The notes under the pieces are model-generated. The model made no database searches, was not told the origin of the DNA, and was given only the letters and a program-made list of their open reading frames with translations. Positions 33,980-49,500 of a DNA stretch of 64,000 nt are shown here, in pieces (position 1 is the stretch's first letter; every line of letters begins with the position of its first letter). The translations under genes and the position numbers were made by a program. Source of the DNA: Amanita rubescens (lineage: Eukaryota; Basidiomycota; Agaricomycetes; Agaricales; Amanitaceae); NCBI GenBank assembly GCA_015039365.1, contig WION01000012.1, forward strand, positions 248,001 through 312,000, given 5' to 3'.

Positions 33980-36900
33980 ATGAGCGGTCTACAGCCATAT
34001 CTCAACAAGCATACGCGTCGGATCCAAAATACAAGAAATATACTCAACAGGTGGAGAAGTGTCTCAACTCGTTCGATAACGTGCATGAGTGGGCAGATTG
34101 TATCTCGTTCTTGAAACAATTGCTCAAGGTGCGTTTGTCTAAATGGTTGATGTATTTATCGGAATAGTGGTGATGAACACGGACAGTTGCTTTCTCTTCG
34201 TTCTGATCAAACGCTTGCTCATCGTCTCGTATATCTTTGACGTCAAATACTTAGACGCTCCAAGCATATATGCAATTCAAGGAGATACCGCGTAAGCTGA
34301 TTGTAGCCAAGAGGTTGGCGCAATGCTTGAATCCTGCATTACCCACTGGTGTGCACCAGCGTGCGTTAGATGTCTATGCGCATATATTGGCGGTGCTGGG
34401 AGTTAGTACCCCTGTTCTTTGAATAAGTGCCAAATTTATATTAATGGTGTTTTGTGCAGTCGGAAGGTTTAAAACGCGATCTAGCGCTGTGGTCAGCCGG
34501 GTTGTTTCCGTTTTTCGAGTACGCTGCGACGTCCGTCAAGGTACGCATTTTGACATGGGTTGTCGAACGGGACGAGCTTAAGGTGCTTTCTGCGTGTAGC
34601 CAACACTTCTCAACCTCTATGATACCCACTATTTGCCTCTGCAAACCGGTCTCCGACCAATTATGAAATCCTTCATATTATCGTTGCTGCCGGGGCTGGA
34701 GGAAGAGACTGGAGAGTTTTTCGAGAAAGTGAGTCTTTTTCACTGGTCGATTAAGGATTCATTGAAGCAATGCTATGTGATTAGGTTATGGGGCTACTTG
34801 ATCGACTCTCTGGGACCTGTGACGCCTTCGTTCTTTATCCAGAATATATGGCTAGTAATGCTGACGACTCCCTCTGCACGGGGAACATCGCTGAATTTTC
34901 TGTCGCGCCGCCTTCCGAAGATGAACGTGGACGAAGGTAGGCCCGTGCTTTTAATGGATGACACATATACTGATATCTACTTGCGCCTTATAGATATCAC
35001 GGCCATCGTTGGGCGAGATATTGGTCTTATGATACGGGCATTCGCTGCAGCATTAGAAGACGAAAATCTACTAGTGCGCCGAAGTGCACTGGACTTACTA
35101 CTACATGCTTTACGCGTCGACAGCGTGGCGATTCGCAGAGCTCATGCAGATGATCAAGCCATTCTCATGCGCTGCTGCTACTGGGGTCGTCCTCCGACGT
35201 GATCTGTCGCTGAATAGGAGATTGTACAATTGGTTGTTGGGTCCTGACGATAAGGTCGAGCATCAAGTTGCGTATCTCAAGAACAACGCATTGGAGCTAT
35301 TGAGGACAACTTTGGAGGCTGAGTGTAAATCCTTACCTTGAAACAACCTGAAATTCATGTCGCTGGTTAGAATGAGATGTTCAATCCATCAGGAGATTAC
35401 TCGGAGAACCGACCTTTCAAAATATTCATTTCTTTGCTTGACAAGTGGGAAATTGGTGCACCGTTAACCGAAGTGCTAGTCTATGATTCATTCAAGGCAA
35501 TCAAACGGCACATGGATAAACCTGCAGAAAGTGCAGAAGACGTATGACAGGTTTTCACTCTTTTGTTGATTCGCAAGACTTACGATCCTCTTAGATGATA
35601 ATGACAGCAAGTACCGTCTATGACGCTGTAGAGCCGCAGATTGCCTGGAAGATGCTATTGACTTATCTTCTTGACGACCTCTTCTCTGATGGCACGAAGA
35701 TCGAGGCCGTTCAAATGGTCGAGTTTATCTTGAACTCATTTGCTCAGGACGAAGAAACAACTACATTGCATCTGCCGATCGTATATGCAGGAATTGTAGA
35801 TGCGGTCGACGTGAGTCCCGCTTTTTTTGATAAAGGCTGTTGACTGACGGATTATTGAAGTGGCTTACGTCTCAAAATCCTACTATCTCTACCTCAACGA
35901 CAATGAGAGAATGCTTTATATTGTTCGACGAGATGCAGAAAACAATCTCACATGATACTCTTTTAGAACGACCTAATGATGGGCTACCCGCTGATGGCAT
36001 TTCCGACATTCGACCTTACCTCTTTGCATGCAAATTCTATGGTATCACCCCTAAAATCACACCCACCCAAACATTGCCTGCCCCTGCCCCCTTTTCCTCT
36101 GTATTTGACAGCTATGCTTCCATCAGCCTCCGATGTGCTCGGGTGCTAGCTGAAAAGTCAGAAAGCACTGATAATCTGAAGGAAGTCTTGTCACGGACAT
36201 TTTCTCTGATGAACGGCCTCACAGCCAGACTCAAGTCGCCGATGAAAGTGACATGGGAGCCCAAAGAGTGGTTGTCATTCATATTAGCCTGCTTTAGTTC
36301 AGATGTGAGTGTCCCTTATTGAAGTTTATCCTCGATGACTAAGACGACCCGATGTCAGGCTATCACTTTCCCCGTTGTCGATAGTGCGATCACCTTGATT
36401 GTTGCTCTACATCAATGCAAGTTCCTCGAACCGGCTATGGACATCGACGACCGAGGAACGATGTACAAGATGGTGCATAAGCTCCTACATTATCTTCAGC
36501 CCATGTCTGCCGTTTACCACATGCGCGCTGTCAGCCTGATTTGGTCTCTACAAGAGGTGACAACGAAGCCTCATGTGGAATCGATTGTAGCGCAAACTCT
36601 TAATTCCCCAGAGTTCCGTAATGTTTCAGAGGCATATGAGGCCTTTGGGGTTCTTTGGAGACTGAGCGGTATGAGTTCCTGATCCTGATAGCTGACTAGG
36701 AAACTGACTACGTGATGTAGATGACAATCTCCTGCCAGGTTTCAGACTCAAAATCCCCATGATGATTATATTAGATAGCTTGAAAAATGATGATCCAAGT
36801 TTACGACGTATGGGCGAAACGTGGATGCGTTGCAACCTTAAATCTTACTTGCGGTACTGTGTTTCCTTTCAGCCAATTGTCTCCACTGACGCGAGCGCGG

Positions 36901-39900
36901 ATTAGGATTCTAGACCCATTACTTTATGAACTTTTGAACCCATCAGTACGACGTATGACGACCACACTGACGGTCAAAGACAAACAGATCCCGGGATATC
37001 ATTATGTATTACCTTTTGATCAGCGGTATACAAACCATATATTGGATACACTCCTTTCTGTTATACGATTCGGTGGACAGGGCTTCGTGAAGACGGCCCG
37101 CAGCGCTTCTGTCAAACGATCCCATCATGCTGGTTTAGCGCACAGAGTTGAATCTGGTATGTTAAATTTATGGCATCAACTGGATGTGTGGTTCATCAAT
37201 CACTCAGGCGGCCTGCCCACGCCAGATCCTACTTATCTTGATGTACTCATTGAGCTTCTCCTTCAGTACGTCTCGTTCCGGTCTTTGATATTATCATGCT
37301 CATGAAGTATATTCGTTAGATATGTCCGCTCCGAGCCCAAGCCAACGTTGAAAGGAACCATGGAGCCATTCAACATCGTTACTCAGACTTTCGCAATCGA
37401 TATAATCCAGCTTCTAATTGCTCGTGGCGATGCTGATCCTGTAACAATCGAAACCATTGAAGCGGTCGTAGTGGGCAAGTTGTTCTCCTGTATACATGGA
37501 GGCAAACTCGATCTGCAAAACAAACTGCTGCATATCCTACACTCCTTGATCTCCAGTTCCGTGACTCATGATAAATTCACATCCGGGAAGCACAGAGAGG
37601 ACGATGGCATTAACGATCGTATGGGATCGCAGGAGAGGTTGCATGCAAGCGTTTCTCGGAGCTATACCGTACATTCGTTGCTGGTGCAGACACTAGTTGA
37701 CGGTATCGCTACCCCTTCCAACAGACCAATTTCGCAGCATTGGATGGATTTCATCTTGACAGCAGTTCCCCAGTTCCAACCTGCACTCCAAGCCGTTGTC
37801 ACACCTCTGAATGCCTGCCTGTGTCACCAATTGAGGTCGTCATTGAATGATCTACTTAAAGCTTCTTCTAGAACGCAGGACTTTGCTCAAGACATCTCGG
37901 CAGGAACCACGGATGCAGAGCTTGTTATGCTGCTGAACGGACTGGAACGATTTATTTTACTGGGCCTTACGACTACTAGTGAAAATAATGTCCTCAGAGG
38001 ATGATCCCTCGCCTGCGGAAAAGACGACGCCAGAACCCGGTGGTCTGTTGGGAATTGTTACCAATGTCTTTGGTACTGACTACAAGCCAGACCACGGCAG
38101 ACGAACAATTTACGGTATTTTTTTCATATTTTTGACCACGACTCCTTTTTAACGTATCATCAGTCACGTTCTCCCTGGTTATAAGTCTCTTGACGACGGT
38201 ATTCGAACACTGTATGCTGTCTGGGGATCACTAGTCTGGGGTACCCCCAAATCATACTCGTCTTCGGATGAATCATTGTCCCTGATCTATGGTCGAACAC
38301 GGTTAAGGTGTCGTCGCGTTCTGGAGCACCTATTTCGAGTACAGTCAGCGGAGGTCCTGGAATCAGTCATCCATTGCTGGAGTCAAGCTTTTTCGGTAAG
38401 CGTTAATCCTCGACTAATGTCAATTTGAAGAAAATGATGTATGCAATCAGCCATCGCGAATATCTTCCAATGCACCCTTTGAATTAGTCGATGTGTTGGT
38501 TGCCAGCGCCCAAAGTGCCGTACATATGATCTGCGAGAGTATCATGGCTCGAATTAATCCCCCCGAAAAGTCGAGAAAAGCAGGCTCTTCATCCGAATCT
38601 GTCAGTTGCTGCATTTATCACGTCGTATAACGTTGCTAATCCCCTCCCAGTTCAGAAGCAATTTTGTTTAAGTTTCTTGAGCAATATCTGGAACGACTGG
38701 AAGGACCTGTTGCTCTGCAGGTTTGGGGTCGGTTCGTACAATTGGTGAAAGACTTGACTGGGGGGACTCGAGAGTTCAAAATTAACAATTACCTGGCTCT
38801 AAGGTGCGCTAGTAGCTGAAGGAACGAGTATCGATATTCATCCCCACAAAGATGCTTAACCTATGCTAGCGGACAAGGTGACGCAGACAGCAGCAATGGA
38901 GGATCGACGCTTCAAGAAGGAACTGCAGGTTGGTACCGCTTGAATAGGAATGGCTTGATAATTGATTTTCCTCGCTCAGGACAATTTTGGGAAACTTCTC
39001 GACTCGTGCGTGATGTTTGTGGGTCGGTCATTTGATCAAGGCTCGTGGATACGTCGCCCGACAAAGGAGGCATTAATGGCAAATGGGAGAGAGTCACCAG
39101 CTCCTCGTACGGGTGCAGGTAACTGTCCCTGTACATACTCCGAAGCGCCATTGACCCTTCGCAGACGCCAAGATTGAAGAGAAAGCCTGAAACATCCAGA
39201 GCCCCCAAAACCTGGGACCACGGAAGCTAGTGTCGCAATGTCTGTCTTGTTCATATGCAATCCTGCATGGGACTAACCGTGCTCTCGAAGGTCATGCAAT
39301 TTTTGGCTTCTACCGCTCTCCCACGGTTGCGAAAATTCTTGATGGACAATGATAAAGGTTGTCACTACATGCAGCAATATCGTGTACTATGTCGTGAGCC
39401 CTGGTCTAAAAGGCAAGAACAAGTAAGTTGGCAACGTACCATGTCGAGCTACGAGGTTATTAATTGGTGTTTAGACCATTAGATGTCGATGCCACTACCG
39501 TGTCCCTCATTCAAGAAATGGCTCGCATTCCTGCAGCGCTCAAGGCATGGCGGACTCCTGTCACTGATTTGTTGAGCGACAACAGAGTCTTCAACTCGAC
39601 CTCAAGTGAAGCTTTGAAGTGGAAGCCAATTGTAAAACTTATGTTCGAGTCGGACAAGACTGCATTTTCGGAAGCTCTAGGTAAGCCACTTTCAAATATA
39701 TGTGTTGCAGGCGACGACTAATAGAGACAATAGCGAAGGTCGCTGCTGCTCCATCAGCGAATATATTTGCGAATCGAGAATATGAAATGCTTCTGAGATC
39801 TCTAAATGTTCGGCGGTTATCGTTCGTTTTGTTTGCGGGAGACAAGAACCAGTTTTTAACACAACTTCCAACGATAATGGAGAAACTTGTGGAAGTCCTG

Positions 39901-40643
39901 CGAACTGTATCGTCACCCGTCGTACAAAGTGAAGTATTTTTGTGCATCCGAGTACTTTTGTGTCGGTTATCACCTCGAAACTTGACTGGCTTTTGGCCCA
40001 CGGTGCTCACAGAATTGGTATGCTACCTTTATGCCGCGTAACATTGAAAGGCTGAACAGATTGTCCAGTATCGGATTTTTGAACAAGCCATTGTGTCTAT
40101 GCCATCTGATGGGTCTGAAGATTTGCAGTTAGTCCTTGCTGCATGCAAGTGTCTAGATTTGCTACTCGTTCTGCAGACCGAAGAATTTCAAATGTGAGAA
40201 TTAGATTCACGTAGCGTAGCGTAATCGCTGACTGCGGCTGACAGACACCAATGGATTTTTCATCACCGATACTGTCGACGCGGTATATCGGCCAGACAAT
40301 TGGTACCCGGAAGCGATGATGGAGCAACTAGCTGAAATCGTAGGAAATCTACCCGTTGTTGTATGTCGTGTCTCTACGCTAGTCGCCGAAATACAGACGC
40401 TAACCGTTTATCAGGATGTGTCGACCATCAACCAAGCACACTCGCAACCGTACAGTGACCAACAAGCGCTTCGGCGGACCACATTTAAACTCGATCAGGC
40501 AGATCGAAAGTATGCGCGATCTAGTACACTTTTTCTCAAACATCAGTATATCGTCTTACGAGAGCATGTATGCAAGCAGTGGGAACGTTGACTGGGAAGC
40601 GGTCGAGAAGGGAATTGTACAGGATATGTTTGACGGGCGATGA
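33980..40643 (+). CDS. DOP1: DOP1 (Dopey) membrane-traffic protein
   Basis: Very large cytosolic scaffold that with Mon2 and the flippase Neo1 controls endosome-Golgi traffic. The conserved N-terminus is clear: DPKYKKYTQQVEKCLNSFDNVHEWADCISFLKQLL, KEIPRKLIVAKRLAQCLNPALPTGVHQRALDVYAHI, EGLKRDLALWSAGLFPFFEYAATSVK. So are DIGLMIRAFAAALEDENLLVRRSALDLLL and the C-terminal LNSIRQIESMRDLVHFFSNISISSYESMYAS to the stop at 40643. About 20 short introns. The first codon is uncertain: an ATG at 33980 does not connect in frame. Breaks occur near 35171 (AILMR, then AATGVVLRRD in the next frame) and near 38000 (after TTTSEN). Part of it is duplicated, inverted, at 28005-28490. Confidence 0.85.
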
Positions 40644-40847
40644 CGTGGACTTACAATGTTATGTTATTGCTTTGATGTATCTTTTTTTCCCCTTTTATTT
40701 CCATGCCAATCTCTTTGTATGATGCACCTAGTCATTGTAAACGATTGCATGAAAGCCAGAAGTCTCCTATAATACCAAGATACAAACGCAAAGGGATAAA
40801 CATTATCAGATGGTATAGCTGATGCATATAAATAACAGGGATTTCCC

Positions 40848-42213
40848 TCAGAAATCTCCCCAGTTTCTACGGAACTTGTACTATATTCAATCAGCATTAG
40901 CGCAACACTAAGAGTTATCCAAAACAACATCACCTTGTAAGGCAAGTTCTTTCTGTGAATTGAATGTTAAGATTTAAATCCTTTGGCTATACAGAAAAAA
41001 CACACCTCAGCCTGTCGCTCGGTTCTCTGGGTGCCACGTATCCTCCATTGCCTGCACCCCAATCGTCCTTGTTCTTTGCTGCCGCTTCTGCATCCTTGAA
41101 TTTAACACTAGGCTCTTGCTTTTCCGGTGGAGTGACACGGGTGATCTTGGGTTTGGGGGGCTGAATTGGGTCCTGGGGAAAAATACACGATCAGCAAATC
41201 ATAACCAACGCGAATAAACGCACACTCGGTGGAGAATCGGCAGGCATCTTGTCCAGGGTCAGGCTTGTTCTGGTATTTGAGAACCTCTTCGACACTGATA
41301 CCCTGGAACTGGGCAAGACGTTCTGCTTCCACTCGTTCGATCTTCTCGTGATGAGAGAAATGCTCAATGTCTTCGGGATGGATATACGACTCGTCGGTTT
41401 GAGTTTCGGGTGTGTTGTGGTATTTCTCTGGACAACGCATATTGGAAACTATAGGTCATTGAACGAGAGACAAACAACGTACCCTCGTGATGCAAGAAGA
41501 ATTCTACCGACGATTGTCAATACGGATTAATTGGACTAGCGACTTCAATCATACCGCTCTCGACATCGTAGTGATGTCCTTCAGCTCCGAGGTTGTCAAA
41601 GTTGGGTAACTTGTCGAGACCCACAGTCTCCAACTCTCCCGGTGAGATCTTGCCATCATTGTTCAAATCAAAGATTTTGAGCACCTCCTGGACAATGATA
41701 TCTCCTTTTCGATTTTGCTCCTCCTCGTCCTAATATGCAGGTCGGAGTCTGAGCATAATAGACAGTTCTTGCGACGTACCTTGGACAACGCCCGGGCGTA
41801 GACGTGACGAATGCCATACATGAATTCTATATCGTCGTTATCCAAGAACCCATTGCTGAATTGTAGTAGTCCCCCATCAATAACGCAGTACTATGGATTG
41901 CGAATAAGCAACCGACCCTCTCAAGTCGTGGAGCTTGAAAAAGCTTCTGACGTCGAACGTGTCGCTATTAACAGTGTTAATATTGACACAATGGGTTTGA
42001 CGAGGGTATATACATATGATGTTCCGAGGCCATCTACACCCATTGAGCTGTCCATAAGCATGAGAATCATTGGGACCATAGCGAAGTACGCACATGACGT
42101 CTAGCATAATCCTGCATTGCCTCGCCATCCGCTGGGCCGCCATGTCCGTGGTCTCCATGTCCCGAGGCAAAATTAGCTAGGACGAGTAATGGCAGGCTAG
42201 CGATGACACGCAT
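40848..42213 (-). CDS. EF-hand secretory-pathway protein (Ssp120/nucleobindin-like)
   Basis: MRVIASLPLLVLANFASG is a signal peptide, followed by a His-rich stretch GHGDHGHGG. FDVRSFFKLHDL opens the first EF-hand, and KIFDLNNDGKISPGEL is a canonical calcium loop. LGAEGHHYDVES and YHNTPETQTDESYIHPEDIEHFSHHEKIERVEAERLAQFQGI are the signature of the Ssp120 group. Two small 3' introns lead to LPYKYKFRRNWGDF and a stop at 40848; unspliced, the last part would read on as an unrelated hydrophobic tail. It is soluble in the ER/Golgi lumen and may assist cargo-receptor function. About seven introns. Confidence 0.85.
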
Positions 42214-43063
42214 TGTTGAGGTGGACTTGTGGAAAGTGGGAAAAGGAGTGACCCTGATGTAACGGCGGACATGGCCTCGATGGAGAAATTATCTATTGCT
42301 TAATAAGGGGGTCAGCTTGAATGTACATTCACTACATTGAAAACTAAATACATTCTTGCCAATAATGGTAGAACAACTGATGTCTTGCCTTCAAACAGGA
42401 AAGTTACTACACACCAGTGCCAGGCTGGCTAGTTATGATAACCCTGTGTCTACCCTGTGATGTCATTGCTTGTGCCCAGACAGCGTCGAACATTGTCACA
42501 TAGGACTTGCGGACGAAAATTGATAATGATATAGAGGGGTCGAGGCGATGGAGCAGGGGTTTAAGAGATAGAGATGATGAGGCAGCTTGGCTCTCCGACA
42601 GTCTCCGTGGGCCGTGGCTCCATACCACTTAGCACAGAAATCCTGCCAATTTTCCTCGGCGGGCTTCCATATGGCTCTAGATTTAGCTTTCCACTCCCAA
42701 TTATCAGGATCTACAAAGATAGGAAGTAGGTCAAGACGGACGATGATTGCACCCGCGTGATTGGGCTCGCTCACCAGCATTTTTATCAGATAGTGTAAAG
42801 CTTCTGGTAGCAATGATTCAGTACGCAGCACATATGACGTCATATCCGGCCCTTCCTTGTCAGACTTGGACAATTTCGGATCAACCTGTGATGTCTAGTG
42901 CCAGTGCTTGGAGACTCCTCGCTCAGCAGTCGTTTTTTCCGTCAGTCACACACACAAGCCTCGCGTTGCGAAAGCCTCTAACGCCCGGTTGAGTGTAATA
43001 TCATTGTCGTATCGTGAAAGGGTGGATCTAAATAACACGCAATCTAGATATCATAGGTATGAT
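42214..43063. other. Interval with one unrecognised open frame
   Basis: The minus strand has an open frame 42873-42496 (MSKSDKEGPDMTSYVL.., with NWEWKAKSRAIWKPAEENWQDFCAKWYG). The tryptophan-rich core looks protein-like but matches no family I know, and no exon continues it clearly. The remainder is AT-rich upstream sequence of the EF-hand gene and downstream sequence of the reductase gene. Confidence 0.35.
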
Positions 43064-44419
43064 TTAGAATTTGAAAACCTAGAAGAAAATTAGGACCGTA
43101 AAAGTCGTACCAGGAGATGCCCACCTGATCTTCTGTATAGCCGAGTTCCTTTAAGATTCCGCTTAGCTCCCCTTGCTTGAAACCAGCCTTCTTGCCGGCT
43201 ACCGTAGCGACTTGGCCCGGCGGTCCTAAGACGTTTTGATCAGGGGTAAGAACAAAAATAAATGATGATGTGATGACGTACCGCAAACGAAGATCTTCAC
43301 CTTGTTGCCCAACGAAGGTGGTGCCGCATGTTTCTTTATTATCTCTGCCGTTATGTACCCAGAGGGTCCTGAAGCGAAATGAGTTTCAGATTCATCGTCG
43401 GATTTCTGCTGCCGACTAACCGGTCCAGTTGGTTCCGGGTTTGTCGAGCAAATAGACAATGTCGAGATTGTCGGAATGTTTTTTCTTGAGGGCATCGAGT
43501 TCTTCGCGAAGCAGGATATCGTTCTCAGCGATGTTCGAAAAGAGAAGCTTGAACTTTGTCTTATTGGATTTATCCGCGAGCGCATGGTCTAAAACTTGGT
43601 ACAGAGGAGTTCTTACGATGATGTTAGCTATGGTTATGGAATGTCTATGCAAGATACTCACATGCCAGAGCCACCACCGATCAACACGACTTGATCAAAT
43701 TCATTTGCTGCGGGAAAACACATGAATGTGAATTTTCCCTTCTCCTTCAGTGAGGTCACTCACCTTTGTAAGGGAATTTCTCAATAGGACCCTTCATTCC
43801 AAGCGTTTCCCCTTCCTGAAATTAAGTGATGATGATGATGTTAGTTGTGATGGCTATCGGGAGGTAGCTGACCTTGAGAGAGTGGATGTACTTGGACATA
43901 TTCCCATTCTCGTATCGCTTTATCAAAAGAACTAGCTCGCCCTTGAGATCCGGAGATGAAATTGGAGTATAAGGGCGGACAATAGGCTTGTCCTTGGCAT
44001 CTTTGAACGATTCGGGATCGGAAGCCCGAACTACAATGCACGATGCAACCGGTAAAAGGGTTGCCTCGTTGTTCGGAAGTTCAAATACAAATCTACATGT
44101 TGCGTCAAAGTCACTGGGACTATTCACAATAAGGCATCAGAACGCACTTGGAAGTGTTATGGTTATACGGGATAACCTGTTTCAACTTGAAGTTGATAAA
44201 TTTCTCCGAATCAAAAGGACTCTTTTCTTGCATGGTCGAGTCTGACCTCAAGTATAACCAATTATAACCAACCGATCCTGCGCAGGCTGCTCCGGTCACA
44301 AGCAAGGCATAGTCAAGTAGTGTCCGGCGGCGGACAAAAGGTTTGGAAGCAGAAGACGAATATCCGCGTGTGTTTGAAACTTGATAGCGTACAAATGAGC
44401 GGGCTCCGAGAACTAACAT
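43064..44419 (-). CDS. MCR1: NADH-cytochrome b5 reductase, mitochondrial type
   Basis: FAD enzyme that passes electrons from NADH to cytochrome b5 and related acceptors. A basic leader with serines (SFVRYQVSNTRGYSSSASKPFVRRR) is followed by one membrane helix (LLDYALLVTGAACAGSVGY), as in Mcr1. The FAD domain has RPYTPISSPDLKGELVLLIKRYENGNMSKYIHSL, then GETLGMKGPIEKFPYK and QVVLIGGGSG with TPLYQVLDHAL (NADH domain). KIFVCGPPGQVATVAGKK and a final exon ending GYTEDQVFKF match the family end. Seven or so introns. The ATG at 44443 would add eight residues. It is divergent from HOG1, with about 170 bp between the starts. Confidence 0.92.
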
Positions 44420-44593
44420 GTTCGACTGCACTGCGCAAGTCACGAATTCGACTCGGCGTCGCTACGTCATACGTAAGCATGGATGAGAAAGTTTGTGATC
44501 TAGATATAGGAGACTAGAAAGGCTCTCTCTTTCCATATTATACCTTCCTCTTCTTCCTTCTTTCAAACCGCCGAAAAGACTCTTACAGATCTA

Positions 44594-46287
<1,694 letters not shown>

Positions 46288-46589
46288 TTCAAGCGCAGCG
46301 TGTTCTTTTCGTCTATGTCTCTTCAATTCCTTTAGTATTGTACCATCAATTGTTCTTCCTACTTGCCTTGTACGAAGCTGTAACCCAAAGTGTAGCAGAC
46401 TCTGGTGTACTTGATAATATTTTAGTATTAGAATACCAATTGCAAATTCTCTAAATACGTCCGTGACAGCCTTCGATCTCCCTGTTCTGAAATTCACGGC
46501 ATGTCCGCGGACGACGGTTCCCGGCGCTTTCGTTGCTCGCAGATTGCAACTCCCAAATCTTTTCCTCGATTCCTGCTCTCTAGGCCCAT

Positions 46590-49500
46590 ATGACACGACG
46601 TCGTCCGAGTGCATTCGATGTGTCATTCCCAGATGAGGCGCCTCTCCAACCAGCGCCCACAACTTCCACCCGTCCTGACGGGAGCTCCAACAAGAGGCAA
46701 CGCGACGACGAAGCATCTGGACGTGTAAGCACACCAGATCTGCTCACTCTCGTTAGATTGATTGCTTAGCCTCATTTATAGCCAGCAAAGCAGAGGCAAT
46801 TGTCACCTGGTAAGAAGGTTCGCGATTTAACGACTTATCTCAAGTTATACTTTCTAGTCTCGTTTTATGTCTCTCGACCAGATGAACAGTTAGAAACGCA
46901 GGAGCTGGTCATACCGGGTGAAGATCCAGAAGATGAGCCGTTCGAGGACGACGAAAAGCCGGTTCGTATCTTGACTGACTTCTCCATCTTCGACCCACTC
47001 CACCGCAACGAAATGGTTTCTCTTGCTGCAATCGAAGAGGAGGACGGAGTTGATCGTCATTTCGAGGGTGCCGGTTGGGTCACTGCCGATTTCATCAGCG
47101 AAGACGTTGGACAGGAGGATTGGGATGAAGATGAAGAGGAGAATTTGAAAGTCTATGTTCGACTTGGTGCGATCCTGAGATATACGTTGGACTACAAGTC
47201 GGAAAACAAGTGAGTTATCGTAAAGCATAGTAGTTCCATCGATGTCCGACTGATAGAACAATAGTCCATTTTACATTGAAACAGAATATGGATGGTACAT
47301 CCTCAAAACACCTTCAAAAGAGTACGAAGCCATATACAGGATGTTTTATACGCCGCGACGGGTCGCTCAACTTGTCATATCCGGAGCTCTCAGACGGCCA
47401 GCTCCATACACATACAATATATTTATCGAGCAGTATAAAGATATGGTTGATATATTCGGCCGAACGTGTCAAGAAGGAGACATGGAAGATGCTGTAAGTA
47501 CCCCAATCTCTATTTCTGAGCAACCATGAGGGCGAACATCTCCGGATAGGCTAGTGGAACTCAGAAATATCTGCGACTGAGATGGAAGAAGGTCCGGGAT
47601 TAAAGCAAGGTCCCTGTCGTGAGGCACATACTTCAAAAAGCACTTTCCTCTACTCCTCGTTCACGGCGAGTTCCTCGAGCCAATATGCCACAACCCCGAA
47701 ACCGTCAGCTACCATACAACCGCGCCATGCCCGGGAATCAAGATTTGGCAGTTCTGAAGCCCGAAAACCAGAGTGTCACACATGTAACCCCCCGGATAGC
47801 AGAGCTAATTCGGGGTTTGGTGAGGGAGGAGATCTACGTCATTGGCGCTCGGCCTCCACCCCTGGACTCGAATCGAAATGAAAAGCAGAAGGCGTATATA
47901 GAGCTCTGCGCATTGATCCAAAGGGCGCGCATCATAAGAAAGGATATTGATTGGAAGAAGGAAGACCGTCTCGCCCCGGGATCGGACTATGTTTATTCTG
48001 TGACGATCGACGGGCAAGAGTACAGTGTAAGTGGAAGATTTAACGGTTAGTTGCCAGTTGTATAATACAATTTAGGACCGGTGATTTCATACTCGTACCT
48101 ATTGCGGACGATAACAAGCCGCCCAAAAATCTGCCCGAGGATAACAACGTGCCGAGAACAGGAAAAATTCCGGATTATTTCTGGTGATCTACGTTTCATT
48201 CGTCGATATCCCCAACTGACCTGATTTAGGTTTGCTCGAATCGTGTACCTAATGCCTCAGGAGGGTATGGCACATATTCAGTGGCTCGAACACGGGTCGC
48301 AGATTTTTCTAAAGGAGCTTGCACATCCTCAGGAGTTATTCTTGAATGACCTATGCGGCCATATTCCTCTGAAGACAATTGTCGGTAAACTTGTCGTTCA
48401 TGAGAGGCCCGAGAACGTCCCGGCAAATCAAAATGAATATTTCTACAAGTGAGCCTCTCTTTCTTCACGAGAATGCGAAAGAGCTGATTTGATTACATAG
48501 ATTTAAACACGATAAAGACACCGCATCACTCGTGTCAATTGATGCCCAGCGTTTGCAAATGATAGGAAATCATTTACCGCCTGAGAACTGCCCAGTTTGT
48601 GTTATGTCTGAAGAGCGCAGACAAGCAGAAGAACCTCACATACTTCGTGTGGATGGTGCCAACAGGGGCATTGCGTATGGAGGTCGAAACTTCCATCTAC
48701 ACGATTTCGTCTTGTTCAAAGCACAACAAGGGCCTGCAAATATTGGTTATATCATCAAGGTCAGCGCTGATAACGTGAGAGTGAAACGGGCTGGACGGAT
48801 TGGCTCCCTCGAGGATATCCTTCCGGATGATGTTATGAGAGATGAAGTATGTTTTCCAGATATCATATTCACACGTTTCTCACAATAAGCGTAGCGTCAT
48901 GTGTATCTCACCGACGAGGAAACGACGGTGCCCATCAATGATCTAATTCAAGTCATCTTCGTGTTGCCGATCGATGCTATCCCCCATCTTGACGAGTGGT
49001 TAGAGGAATCCTCTGACCACTTCTTCATCAGCTATACGTTTCCAACTATGACGGTAGAAGCGTGGGCCGATAAAGAAGACCTGGATTGTGCCTGAATTTG
49101 GGATTTGTGAGACATGTAACGGGGAGATGGTGGCACATCGAAGACTACTCAAAGAGTACCTATCACACATCGAAGAACGACCGCTTGCCGTCCTCGACTT
49201 ATTCGGTGGTGTTGGCGCGTTTAGTTTGGGTATGAAAGAAGGTTTTAGGGGACTCAAAGTAACATATGCCATTGAGATTTCCCCAAGTGCCGCAAAGACA
49301 TTCCGGTGAGCGATCCTGAATCCTGGACTAATCGTAAACAGCGTTGACAGTTTATTAGCCGTAATTCGCCCGATACAATTGTGTACAACGAGTGCTCGAA
49401 TACCATGCTTCGCTACGCTATCAAGAAACGATTAGGCCATCAGCAAGAGGTACCCATGCAGATGTATAACGGGCGGCCTGGTTCCTGATCCGCCCCAAAA

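Noticed and set aside
40664..40945. Hydrophobic C-terminal extension of the EF-hand protein
   Set aside because: A GTGATG donor and a TATAG acceptor remove it and give the family's usual ending YKFRRNWGDF, so it is intron and 3' flank read through.
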